This document shows positions 1 to 9,677 of a stretch of DNA of 64,000 nt, one piece after another. Origin of the DNA: Ascarosepion bandense (lineage: Eukaryota; Mollusca; Cephalopoda; Sepiida; Sepiidae); assembly GCA_037127315.1 (NCBI GenBank), contig JBBBDQ010001454.1, positions 1,402,501 through 1,466,500 of the forward strand. Reading direction: 5' to 3'. The stretch's first letter is position 1, and each line of letters opens with the position of its first letter. A model generated the notes under the pieces. That model searched no databases. It was given only the letters and a program-made list of their open reading frames with translations, and was not told the DNA's origin. A program made the translations under genes and the position numbers.

Positions 1-1444
1 AAATTCCTAACTTTTGGCTATATTATTTATACAGCACATAAAAACTATCCAATGAACTTGAAGAAATGGTTAACGATTCCATTAAATTCCAGCATGGATG
101 ACCAAAGGAATTACATTTCTCTCCCCAAGAATAGTTACACAAATAACCTGAAAATTACAGACAAATTACATGCCTTCCGACAACATACAAACTTTTAACA
201 TCTATTTTTACAAAACAGACATATTTCTTCTCGGAAAGAAATGACTTACTACCGCTTAAACAAAAAGAGTGCAAACGTGGCTGTTACGGATGAAAAACCA
301 GTTACTTACTAATAGGATGATCTTCGAAAACTGCTACAGTACAAAGAAAAATCTTAGTACTGCCTGGATAGATTATCGTAAGACATTCGATTGTGTACCA
401 CATTCCTGGATCTTAGAGACTTTAAATATGTACAAGGTATCACCTGTCATCATCAATTTCATCAAACAATGTATGTCGAAATGGAAAACTACCCTTTACC
501 TCAGTCATATAAAGGGAACCTATAAGTCTGGTGAAATAAACATCAAAAGAGGTATATTTCATGGTGACTCGTTGTCTCTCTTCCTATTTTGCATATCACC
601 AATAGCATTAATCAATCAACTTAACAAATAGCTATCATAAAATAGCTCAAAATAAAATGAGCCATCTATTTTACATGGATGACTTAAAGTTGTATACTAA
701 GAATTAAAATGAGATGGAAGTTTTTCTGCAAACTGTAAAATGCTTCAGTGAAGATATTGGAATGAAATTCAATTTGAATAAATGTGCTAAAGCTACAGTT
801 TTACGTGGATCACTACAGCAAACATCCTCAATTAACCTGGACCCTGCTGTAACAATAAAAGACTTAGAGCAAGAAGAAGCTTATAAGTACCTAGGTGTAA
901 ATGAGAGTGAAGAATTCACCATAAAAAAATGAAAGACATAGTGCGTAAAGAGTACTACAGAAGACTACGACTGATATTAAAAACTGAATTGAAATCTCAG
1001 AACAGAATTATGGCCATTAATAATCTTGCCATCCGAGTGGTGCAATATAGCTTCGACATATTGATCTCGACTCTAAAAGACATCAGACAAATGGAATCTA
1101 AGACAATGAAGCTCCTTTCTAAACATAAGATGCATCATTCAAAGGCTGATGTAGATCGCCTATACATACCTCGTAAAGAAGGTGGAAGAGCTCTTATTCA
1201 GCTAGAAGTGTTATACAAGACAACAACTATTGGCTTACTAACATACATAGAAACAACAAAGGACTGGATGATACAGTTAGTCAAACAACATGAAACCAAA
1301 AAGATATTCACCAATAAAAGAAGGCAGCAAATACAAACAAGATTTACATTTAGTAGATTCTGTGGAAAAGCAAAACAGAAGCCAGGAACCAACTATTACG
1401 GCAAAAATATGAAAAAGAAAGCCAAGGATGAACAGATGAAATAA
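1..1444 (+). pseudogene. Reverse transcriptase part of the R2-type LINE
   Basis: The enzyme would copy the element RNA into DNA at the target site. The protein is broken across frames: 269-631 carries the palm motif WIDYRKTFDCVPHSWI and the RGIFHGDSLSLFLF block, about 673-684 encodes the catalytic YMDD box, and 714-932 plus 929-1444 carry the YKYLGV and thumb segments ending in RKEGGRALIQLE. Weak RT-like similarity continues upstream to base 1, so the N terminus lies outside the window. A stop after the RGIF block, a frame change near 930 and another stop near 1441 make this a pseudogene. The YMDD aspartates themselves survive. Confidence 0.85.
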
Positions 1445-2170
1445 CGCTGGCAAGACAAACCTCTGCATGGCCAATATCCAGAACGTACTAATAAACCCAA
1501 TGTTGATAAAGTTAATACACGTCGATGGTTGCGTGCCTCTGGATTAACGTCTGAAACTGAAGGCTTTATTCTTTCTGTGCAAGATCAAAGTCTTTTTACT
1601 TGGAACTTTTAGGCAAATATTATACATAATAATGTGAATCCAAAATGCAGGTTCTGTGATAAATACCAAGAAACAATGGACCATCTAATCTCAGAATGTT
1701 CTGTACTTGCCCCAAATGAATATAAAAATCGTCATGATAGAGTAGGGCAAAATTTACACTGGACAGTATACAAACACTGTGGAAAATATGTAAATAAACA
1801 CTGGTATAAACATCACCCAGAACCGGTTACAGAAATTGAAAATGTCACCATTCTGTGGGATTACACCATCTATACAGACAGAAAAGTTGGAGCAAATAGG
1901 CCGGACATTATTGCTAAAAATCAAATAGAAAAAACTAGCTTATTAATTGATATGGCTTGTCCAGCGGATTGTAACATTGCATGCAAGGAATTCGAAAAAC
2001 TGTCAAAATATAAAAACCGCGAAATTGAAATAAAAAAACATGGAAATTGAAACTAAGTATCGTGCCAGTGATAGTAGGTGCACTTGAAATGATAAAAAAT
2101 GGAACAAAAACACATTGAAAGAATCCCTGGAAACACCAGCTTAAGAGATATATTCAAAGAATTGTCTTGA
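1445..2170 (+). pseudogene. C-terminal zinc knuckle and restriction-like endonuclease of the R2-type LINE
   Basis: The frame at 1634-2050 encodes CRFC, then H and C with CX2CX8HX4C spacing, followed about 70 residues later by NRPD, then LLIDMA and a downstream KLSKYK. In R2-superfamily elements this is the CCHC knuckle and the PD-(D/E)XK endonuclease that nicks the target DNA. Upstream, 1445-1633 still reads as linker. After the frame closes at 2050 the sequence continues as degraded coding and 3' UTR. The nuclease assignment is by motif order and could be tested with a profile search. Confidence 0.75.
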
Positions 2171-2360
2171 TAAGCACAGCCTACACACTAAAGAGAAATT
2201 TGTCTATGCAACGCTAGGGATGTTAGGGATATATGAAAAACAGGAAATAGAGTCATAATAACACACAACTATCTGTCTTAAGTCTTCCTGCAGACTTGGT
2301 AGGTAGTGCGACCATAGCAGAAATCAATTTATAATGAAAAATGAAATAATAATAATAATA

Positions 2361-3530
2361 AAGGCACAATTTTACGGGGATCACTAAAACTATTCTTAGA
2401 ATAATTAGCTTAGAAACTAGGATAAAAATCAATGATGTATAACAAGAAGAAGCATATAAGTACTTTGGTGTAAATGAAGATGAAGGAATTCACCACAAAA
2501 AATGAAAGAAATAGTGCGAAAAGAGTACTATAGAAAAAGTGCGACGGATATTAGGAACTGAATTGAATTCGCAGAACATAATTATGGCCATTAATAGTCT
2601 TTCCATCTTCATCGGTACTCTAAATGACATCAAACAAAAGAAAGGATCTTGCTGAGCATAACATGCATCATCTATAGGTTTATGTAAACCGTCTATACGT
2701 ACCCCTAATGAAAGTGGAAGAGATCTTATTGAGCTAGAATTATCATGCAAGATAACTACTGGCTAACTAATTTACATAGCAAAAACAAAAGACTGGATGG
2801 TGCAATTAGTCAAATAACATGAAAACAGAAAAAAAATTAATCATGAAGGAAGTGTGTAAATACAAACGAGATTTACATTTAGTAGATACTGTAGAAAAAC
2901 TAAATAGAACGCAAAACCAAATGTTGCAGACAAAAATGTAAAAGAAAGCCAAGGATAAATCTCTTGAACAAATGAAACAACGTGGGCAAGAAAAACCTCT
3001 GCAAGGCCAATATCCAGAAGTTGCTAATAAGGTTGACGCTCATCGTTGGTCATGATTAACGTCAGAAATGAAATGGAAGGCTTTATTATCGCATCGTAAG
3101 AACAGTTTTTTCACAAGAAACTTTCAGACAAATCTCATACATAATATAGTGTATGCAAGATACAGGTTTTGTGACAAACATCAGGGAACCATGGATTATT
3201 TAATTTCAGGATTTTATGTATTTGCACCAAATGAATATAAAATCTATCACGATATATTGGAGCAATATTTAAACTGGATAATGTGAAAATACTTACGAAA
3301 AGATGATAATAAACGCTGGTATAAACATCACCCAGTACCGATTACAGAAATAGAAGCCATGGCAGTTCTATGGGATTATACCATATACCATTTTTATAGA
3401 TAGAAAGTTTGAAACAAATAGGACGGGTATAATTGTTAAAGACTGAAAACAAAAGAAAAAAACGTGCCTGTTGATGAATATGGCTTGACCAGCAGATTGA
3501 AAACAATGTCGGTTGAAATTTGTAAAATCT
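2361..3530 (+). mobile_element. R2-type LINE, copy 2, 5'-truncated and heavily decayed
   Basis: Starting right after the AAT tail of copy 1, the DNA repeats copy 1 from about base 800 onwards: an ACGGGGATCACTA block, the YKYLGV-equivalent region (2455-2480), the thumb, the zinc-knuckle region (3163-3260, where YRFCDKHQGTMDYLIS still shows C and the altered H) and the PD..D region near 3420-3500. Stops and frameshifts are more frequent than in copy 1, so it is either older or less constrained. It fades out near 3530. No target-site duplication was recognised. Confidence 0.75.
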
Positions 3531-3832
3531 TTCTATTAAAACAATTTTTTAAAAAAACAGGTTTCTCAAGTCCAGTAGCTGTTGCTGCTCTTTCCATTCG
3601 GCATTCATTGATCGTCAAGTCAGTGCTACTCTCGGTTAAAATTCATATAAAATCTTTCTCTTAAAACAATTTTTAGGAAAATAGGTTTCTGAAGTCCAGT
3701 ATCTGTTATTGTTCTTTCCATTATTGATGGATCTTCCTTTCTAACTTTTTCTTTGACGTTGCTAACATCTTCATTAGATCATTATTTGATCTACGAGTTA
3801 CAAGTGCTATCTGTTTTAGTTAAAATTGATGT
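3525..3832 (+). repeat. Unclassified dispersed repeat with internal 120-bp duplication
   Basis: A block containing ATCTTTCT, TTAAAACAATTTTT and GTTTCT..AAGTCCAGTA occurs at about 3528-3602 and again at about 3648-3722, offset 120 bp. The part near 3790-3825 (GAGTTACAAGTGCTATC) and the AT-rich core recur in the same order at 41255-41525, so the block is a genomic repeat, not a chance duplication. No coding potential or termini recognised. Confidence 0.5.
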
Positions 3833-4120
3833 GTTTTGTGTAATGTGGTACAATTCTTTGTTTGTAATTCTTAACGCCAATTCAATAGGTTGTAAGGAGG
3901 ATTTTAATTCACTTGAAACTTTTTAAAACTATTAATCTGAGGAAAACTGTTTAGATATAACGAATGAATTTAGAGCTATGCCTAACATCTATATGAAAGT
4001 CTGACGAGCTTATTTAAAAACATGACTGAAATAATAAGTTCTATAGCATAAAACATTATTTTTATGCATTACCTGTCATACAACCTGCTTCTATTATTTA
4101 CTACTACTTCTACTACTCCC

Positions 4121-4156
<36 letters not shown>
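4121..4156. repeat. (AAT)n microsatellite
   Basis: About twelve uninterrupted AAT units, directly abutting the 5S-derived SINE that follows. The stretch before it (3833-4120) is AT-rich with nothing recognisable. Confidence 0.95.
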
Positions 4157-4157
<1 letters not shown>

Positions 4158-4310
4158 GCCGTTTCACGTTGAAACACCGGTTCCCGTAAATCAATGAAGT
4201 TAAGCAACGTCGAACCTGGTCAGTCATTAAATGGGTAAATGCTTACGAATACCAGGTGCTGTAAGCTTAGATGTATGATTGGTGTAATAGATGATGGCTC
4301 GGATTTGTTA
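4157..4310 (+). mobile_element. 5S rRNA-derived SINE (SINE3-like), decayed
   Basis: Bases 4157-4267 follow the animal 5S rRNA almost end to end: CACGTTGAAACACCGG, then TTCCCGT, GAAGTTAAGCAACGTCG (the box A region of the internal Pol III promoter), CCTGGTCAGT, ATGGGTAAATGC, and AATACCAGGTGCTGTAAGCT. The first few 5S bases are missing and there are scattered substitutions. The 40 or so bases after the 5S part (GATGTATGATTGGTGTAAT...) resemble those following the second 5S-like copy at 61570-61695. A shared tail argues for a 5S-headed SINE rather than two isolated pseudogenes. Confidence 0.8.
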
Positions 4311-4616
4311 ATCGGATGGTCGTGTTCCAGTTGCAATCATGTTCGTTATATTCACTTACTCGCAAATACGCCTGAAAAAAGTCTGAATCGACATCTTCTC
4401 CACTTATCTGTGGATTAATCAGTAAGGCTCGTATCACTAAAACCATTATTAACTCAAAAATACAACTGCGTAAACATAGATGTCGGCATTAAATTGCCCA
4501 TAGAGATTAATATGCCGTTGAACAGAAAACAACCAAACTAATAGCAGTTTTTAACGAGAAATGAAATAACGACATAAATTCAATTAAAACAAGAAATTTG
4601 TTCCTCATAATAATAA
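4311..4616. other. No gene seen
   Basis: Unique-looking intergenic sequence. It may include the rest of the 5S-SINE body, but I cannot place an end. Confidence 0.4.
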
Positions 4617-4770
4617 AAAATTATCCAAATGTTGGAGAATTTTTGTCTTTATTTTCACCTGAAATTGAAACCAAAATATGATGATTAGAACGGCCCATGA
4701 TAAAAGATGATAGGCATTCATTGTCTCTTATATTTAACAGTATATGTTTAGAAAATTAGCTGCTGCCTCG
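4617..4770 (+). mobile_element. Penelope-type 5' module, partial copy 1
   Basis: The sequence from AATTATCCAAATGTTGGAG to ATTAGCTGCTGCCTCGATA matches the other copies of this module (8560-9035, 18355-18640, 46625-47040, 49307-49510). It encodes a damaged NYPNVGEF..SLIFNSICLEN peptide. It runs straight into a microsatellite at the same 3' point as its sisters. Confidence 0.75.
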
Positions 4771-4783
4771 ATATATATATGTA

Positions 4784-4872
<89 letters not shown>
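4771..4872. repeat. Compound (AT)(GTAT)(GT)n microsatellite
   Basis: A short AT run and GTAT steps lead into about forty GT units. The two overlapping cysteine/valine-rich reading frames here are translation artefacts. Confidence 0.95.
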
Positions 4873-4873
<1 letters not shown>

Positions 4874-4884
4874 GTATGCATATC

Positions 4885-5316
4885 TATATACAGGAATGGG
4901 ATGTTCCTATCCTCTTAAATACGTGGATCTTACTGGGGTAGAGGACAGTGATGATACTGACTGACAGTGATCGCTCTCTGTCATCTTTACTGCCTACGGG
5001 AAGGAGGAACCCAGACGGGGCTCAGCCAAAGAGTAGATCCTCATCTGGGGGAAATCGACAGTACCCCTGACCCGGCCTTGTGCAGGGTCAATGGGATATT
5101 TTTGGTCAAGCTCAGCGGCTCAAAAGACCTCAATTTAAAAATAGTCTTGTGCAGCATTCCGCCTAAGGAAGACAAAATACAGAGTGATTATACTGATTGG
5201 CAGTTCACTAGCAGTGTACCTACTTCAGGCAGTGTGCGATTCTTGTATTTGTAGATATGCTATTATTCCCAAACTCTGTTTTAGTGATTGCTCACACAGT
5301 GACCTTTTAGAGTTAC

Positions 5317-5318
<2 letters not shown>
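4885..5318. repeat. Unclassified dispersed repeat, copy 1
   Basis: The segment shares ordered blocks with 47905-48505: GGAATG..TTCCTATCCTCTTAAATACGTGGA, TCGCTCTCTGTC, GGAGGAACCCAGACGGGG, GTGATTATACTGA, ACTCTGTTTTAGTGATT..CTCAC and GTTACAAC. Both copies come from the same repeat family. No recognisable protein or SINE head is present. Confidence 0.65.
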
Positions 5319-5367
<49 letters not shown>

Positions 5368-5574
5368 TGTATGTATACAGTACAAACAATTTTATTAATT
5401 ACGTCTTAACAATCAACAGATGATCTTGGATACGATTAAAAGTACTTAAAAAAAGGAAAATACATTCTAATGAAAAATTTACAGTTTCTTTCTTGCTGCT
5501 TTGAATCAGCATACTAGGAAACTAATTCAAGGCTACTAATGGGCATAATATGTAAAAATTATTTAATCAAACAT

Positions 5575-5621
<47 letters not shown>
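5319..5621. repeat. Two (TA)n tracts with intervening AT-rich DNA
   Basis: TA tracts at about 5319-5364 and 5579-5621. The second abuts the 3' side (minus sense) of the hammerhead at 5663-5729. Between them nothing is recognisable. Confidence 0.9.
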
Positions 5622-5624
<3 letters not shown>

Positions 5625-5662
5625 TGTTTTCTTTTAAGAAAAACTTTAAACACCGGTCATGT

Positions 5663-5729
5663 TTCCGTAATAAATTTATTTCAGTCAATAATTGTTGTTG
5701 CCAACAATCACCGACTTCATCAGACGGAA
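5663..5729 (-). ncRNA. Hammerhead ribozyme, type I
   Basis: Read on the minus strand, the order is TTCCGT, CTGATGA, AGTC, a 26-nt loop, GACT, GAAA, TAAATTTATT, ACGGAA. TTCCGT and ACGGAA pair perfectly as a 6-bp stem I that touches the core on one side and the predicted cleavage site on the other. AGTC/GACT form stem II, whose loop holds its own ATTGTTG/CAACAAT hairpin. Stem III is the self-complementary ATAAATTTAT, so cleavage is expected from a dimer. The cleavage triplet would be AUU, a permitted NUH, between 5669 and 5668. All core residues are intact. Hammerheads are known in Penelope-like elements, and a Penelope C terminus lies upstream in the same sense at 8055-8345, 2.3 kb away, so linkage is inferred. 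Confidence 0.8.
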
Positions 5730-8054
5730 GGCCCTATTCGACTTGTTTCATGTCGTATTACTACGGAATGAAAGTTCAGTCAAGGCCAGGCGGAGGGGGA
5801 GGCAACATAGGATAGCCCACTATAATAAGTATTTCCGTTTTCGTTTACCGGGATGTAGTGGGAGGAGAAGTTTAATACAAACAAAACAACACGTGACTAA
5901 TGTCACCAGCAAATTTATACATCAAATCATAATTCAAATTCCTAAGCCAAAATTTTATTTTTATTTTTATTTTTATTTTCCTAGATCTGTGATAAGTTAA
6001 GTCTAAATTTACGTTTAATTAGATTAAGTTAAGGCTATTATTTCTTTTCTTTACTCAATTGTTGATAAGATAATTCCATTCTATTTGTTGTAAGACTAGA
6101 TTATATCCATGTTATATCTAAATTCCTTGAACTTCCATTCCGATAGGTGTCGTTGGTTACCAGCAGTCCTATCTTATTTCCTACTACCACTCCTGCTAAC
6201 TTTCCTGTTTTATTAATATTTATTTATTTATTTATTTATTTATTTATTTGTTTACTCCCCCGTTCTTCCCATCTTATCCCACTAGTATGCTAATTTTCGC
6301 ACCTCCTCTTATCTGTCTTCACTAGAGACCATTTTTCAGACTTGGTGTCTACTTCTATCCACTCCCTTCCACTTTCGATTTTCTTTCCTTCGCTCCTTTA
6401 GGTAGTTTCCACCTCTCCTTCTAAACCTACATATTCTCAATCTTTCTTTATTTAATTTTTCTTTATTTGGTTTCCGTATATCCATTCCTATTGATTAGAT
6501 AGAGGGTCATTCCTCAGCTCGTTGTTTCAATCAGCTTCGTTAGTTCCGTCAGTTATCTGTGCTCTCCGTTTCTTATTACTGTTTCAGTATCCAACTATGT
6601 TATGTTATTGAGGCTTCCCCTTCTTTGTATGCACTAAATCTATCTGGTTCAAGTAAACCGGATCAATTAACTTAGGTTTTTTCTTTCTTTACGTTAGATC
6701 CTACTAAATTCTCAGGTTGTCCCATTTGTGTTAGTTCGCAGTTAAACTTGTTTGACGATATTGTTTAAATTCAGTACCCATCCTAGACCTACTGATATTT
6801 CACCTACTAATCTCACTAGTAATTCGTCCCCAATATTACAAGGATGCCTCTTTGCCACTAATGATAATGATCATAATAATAATATTATTTTTCCTACTAA
6901 TGATAATAATAATAATCTTCATAATAATATTATTTTTCATAATAATATTAATAACAATCTTCATAATAATATTAATAACAGCATCAGTCCCCGTTTTCCA
7001 CTTATGGCAATAACCTAATTCTGGTGACACTCATGTTAGAGCCTTTCTATGATCTTTCATTTCTTACTTCTTTTTTATCACCATTACCTCTCCATGATAG
7101 TAGTAGGCTAAAATTTTGTGTTCTTTCCCAGTTTAGATATTGTCTCGGTTTCCCTTATTGTAACTCCAATGGCTGAATTGAGTAGTTCCAGCTATCTTAT
7201 CTTATCTTGCTTCACATCTAAAAAGGTAATTTTTCGTTTTTCAATTTATACTATCTGGGCGTCAATCCTAGTCCATCCAATTTTTTCTAAATTGATATTA
7301 ATAAGTCAATCCTTGCCATCTAATAGATCCTAATTTAAATTTAAATAAAATTAAATTAAAATAATAATAACCCTACAAGTGAATCATCAAAATTTTAAGA
7401 GAAATACGTGTATTAAGAATATAGGCTAGAAAGTAAATTAAGTATAAATTTTTATAAAATATAAGCTAAAGTTAATATATTAATTTTTAGAAGATAATTT
7501 ATAAGGTAACTCGAAATTTAATTTACGAAATATTACATAAAATATATTTCTCTCAGAGATATATCTATAAAATTAAATTAAATTAAATTAATTAATTTTA
7601 AGATTAATTCAATTAAATTTTTTTGGAAAGTTTTTTCTTTTAGATATAACTTTCTAAATTTTAAAGTAATTTATAATCGACAATTACAATACTATATCAA
7701 TGAATAACATTAATAGAATTAAAATTTAGATAATAAAGAATCCAAATTTAAATCAATAAAAATAATAAAATAAATTCACCAACATAAATTAAGCAATACA
7801 AATTAAATCAAATAAATCAAATAAATTAAAATAAAATAGAAATACAAATAAATCCAATCAAATTCACAACCCGTCCTAGGGTCTAGGTACCAATTTTGGC
7901 CCTTGCATGACCTCATAACAGTTATAATGTTTCTAATTTTTGTCCGGGTGCCCTTCCGACTTTCCGGAGTTCTGATGGGCAATTTAGGGGGTTTGTATTT
8001 CCCTGGTGTTTCTGTGGTCATGTGGTAGTAAGTCCATTTTTTCTTTTTTCCGTA
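5730..8054. other. AT-rich intergenic DNA with simple repeats; possible Penelope 3' UTR
   Basis: No gene. It contains (TTTTTA)n at about 5954-5980, (TTTA)n at about 6215-6250, an ATT/AAT-rich block at 6870-6985 that gives an artefactual Asn-rich frame, and strongly AT-rich DNA at 7330-7860. It lies between a minus-strand Penelope ORF end and a minus-strand hammerhead, so it may be that element's long 3' UTR. Confidence 0.5.
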
Positions 8055-8345
8055 TTATGGTAGTTTGTACCGGTTTCTGTGCCTGCACTTGTATATTAAT
8101 TCGCATCTCTGGTTCAAAAGTTGGCCTTTGTCTGCGTGTCCTATTATTTGGATCTTCTCCTCTAGGCATAAGTTGCATCTATTTCTGAAACTAGGTGTAG
8201 CGAATGCTCTCTTGATAATTTCCCATCTTATTTGTGGGGTCATTCCTTTCTCCTTCAGTGCCCAAAATCGTTTCGATAAGGCGGTTTGGTTTCTTAGGGA
8301 AGGGTTGCTGAAGGAATGCCTGTGGCAATATAGGCGTTGTTTCCA
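8055..8345 (-). pseudogene. Penelope-like element, C-terminal GIY-YIG endonuclease fragment
   Basis: The minus strand reads, in one frame, SNPSLRNQTALSKRFWALKE, then PQIRWEIIKRA, then CNLCLEEKIQI, then LLNQRCELIYKCRHRNRYKLP and a stop at 8057-8055. This is the usual end of a Penelope-like GIY-YIG domain: the TALSK..W.LK helix, the CxLCL(Q/E)EK block and the LLN(K/Q)R.E...KCRH tail. The GIY and YIG strands and the whole RT are missing upstream. Frames covering the rest of 7803-8188 on either strand are shadows. The intact C terminus with no 5' part fits a 5'-truncated retroelement insertion. Confidence 0.85.
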
Positions 8346-8403
8346 TTTTCCGGCTGATATACCTATATATATTTTTTTCTCTTTTTTATTCTCTTCAGGG
8401 AAT

Positions 8404-8475
8404 ATCGTTAAATTTAGTGTATCGAAGCAGCAAATAATTTTCTAAACATATACTGTTAAATATATGTTATGAGCA
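8404..8475 (-). mobile_element. Penelope-type 5' module, terminal fragment
   Basis: On the minus strand this is the 3' edge of the module (ACAGTATATGTTTAGAAAAT, then TTGCTGCTTCGATAC). It lies inverted to the longer plus-strand copy that begins about 100 bp downstream, the same inverted layout seen at 49204-49510. Confidence 0.7.
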
Positions 8476-8559
8476 GATTTAAACGTAATTTTATTAAGTG
8501 TGGGTTGTTTGGATTTAATGTAGATGGCCCCAGACATCCAATATCTAAAGCTTCTTTTT

Positions 8560-9035
8560 ATTGTGTGTATGAGTGAGGATTATTGTATTTTTTACTAAAA
8601 TCTGTCTGATATTAGGTAATATCACGTTTAAATCTGGTCATAACACATTACATTGCATTTGAATATATGGTTCTGTTGTTATTTCGCGCTATCACGCGGT
8701 GTGATCTCATAGAACCGCATTGCAAATTTTAGAACTGCGTTTATTTTTGTAACTATTGCCGTTGCTTAGCGGAGTTTTATGTCAACACAAGAAAAAATGG
8801 TCGCTGATGGTGGATGTTATTGTGTTACCATCCTTATAACATCTCTGAAGATGGCTCATGTGAGCCGAAAGCTTAGAACCAACTTAATAAAAAATTATCC
8901 AAATGTTGGAGAATTTTTGTCTTTATTTTCAACTGAAATGAAAGCCAAAATACGACGTTTAGAACGGCTCATGATTAAACATAATATACATTCATTGCCT
9001 CTTATATTTAACAGTATATGCTTAGAATATATATA
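8560..9035 (+). mobile_element. Penelope-type 5' module (pLTR-like), longest plus-strand copy
   Basis: In order: a segment at 8583-8680 shared with 10396-10493, a block CGCGCTATCACGCGGTGTGA, TTGCCGTTGCTTAGCGGAG, the hammerhead-like CTGAAGA...GAGCCGAAAGCTTAG at about 8849-8885, then an open frame (8779-9048) with MAHVSRKLR, NYPNVGEFLSLFS and IFNSICLEY. Four copies in the window keep this frame readable. The module ends in a short TA tract at 9030-9048. I interpret it as the 5' terminal repeat plus the N terminus of a Penelope-like ORF. That is inference from hammerhead position and neighbours, because the RT is never attached. Confidence 0.65.
8849..8885 (+). ncRNA. Hammerhead-like motif in the Penelope-type 5' module
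   Basis: CTGAAGA (position 7 A is tolerated) is followed by GGCTC-ATGT-GAGCC as a 5-bp stem II with one extra T before it, then GAAA and a palindromic AGCT as minimal stem III. TCT before the core can pair with AGA after the cleavage site as a 3-bp stem I. The short stem I and the extra T make activity uncertain. Equivalent motifs are at 18457-18491 (+), about 46800-46835 (-) and 49316-49355 (+). Confidence 0.45.
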
Positions 9036-9191
9036 CATATATATATAGTCGCAATTTGAAAAACTGCAATGAGACAGAATTACTGACCTGTCATTGAAAG
9101 ACTGATAGAAAGACAGTTAAGGCAAATAGACTTTGTAACAAACTTCTCGATATCAAAGATAGAGCATTAGTAGAATTAATTTGAGTAAAAC

Positions 9192-9514
9192 GTTGTCACT
9201 TATCTTATTGATTTTATCTCCAGCAACCCGACTCTAGAGTTTCGTAGCAACGATGGCCTATTTATCATAGGAAATCATTATCCTTCATATTCGAACAATT
9301 TTAACATGACATCATCTTCCGTTGCAACAATATTTCGCAAAATGCTTCACACTCTTGAATTCTCCTTCGTTTAATTAACGACAAAAGATGATTTATTGTT
9401 AAAATTGTTGGGAAAAAAGATAATGATATTTTATGATCAATAGGCCATCATTCCTACGAAACTCTGAAGTCGGTATGCCGAAGATAATATCGAGCAGCAA
9501 AGTGACAACCTATT
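9192..9514. repeat. Imperfect foldback (inverted repeat), about 320 bp
   Basis: The arm starting GTTGTCACTT..GACT(C/T)..AGAGTTTCGTAG..ATGGCCTATT.ATCATA recurs inverted from 9514 back to about 9370, with a short unique centre near 9340-9370. There is no ORF. It resembles a MITE or foldback element. A (CTAT)n tract follows at 9528. Confidence 0.7.
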
Positions 9515-9526
9515 ACTCATATTAAT

Positions 9527-9527
<1 letters not shown>

Positions 9528-9574
<47 letters not shown>

Positions 9575-9602
9575 AACATATACATATATATATACACACC
9601 GC

Positions 9603-9673
<71 letters not shown>

Positions 9674-9676
9674 AAT
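9528..9676. repeat. (CTAT)n, (CA)n and (TA)n tracts
   Basis: CTAT units at 9528-9575, CA units at about 9604-9661 and a short TA run to 9676. They sit exactly at the 5' truncation point of the Penelope element that follows. Confidence 0.95.
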
Positions 9677-9677
9677 A

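Larger units (their letters stand above)
1..2360 (+). mobile_element. Degenerate R2-type non-LTR retrotransposon, copy 1 (5' end outside window)
   Basis: The window opens inside a LINE. Reading frames give, in order, a reverse transcriptase, a thumb region, a CCHC zinc knuckle and a restriction-like endonuclease, which is the single-ORF order of the R2 superfamily. The 3' end is a short AAT-rich tail near 2341-2360, after which a second copy of the same family begins. Several frameshifts and stops show that the copy is dead. The R2-superfamily assignment rests on the domain order and the C-terminal knuckle plus PD..D..K pattern; the exact clade is not resolved. Confidence 0.85.

Noticed and set aside
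4157..4267. Functional 5S rRNA gene
   Set aside because: Missing 5' bases, substitutions in paired regions and no T-run terminator; a derived SINE fits better.
4744..4964. Two overlapping Cys/Val-rich open frames
   Set aside because: They are translations of the GT microsatellite; the same applies to SIYL-, YIYI- and THTH-rich frames at TATC, TA and CA tracts throughout.
6752..7018. Asn-rich frame of 88 codons
   Set aside because: Arises from AAT/ATT low-complexity DNA; no domain and no similar frame elsewhere.
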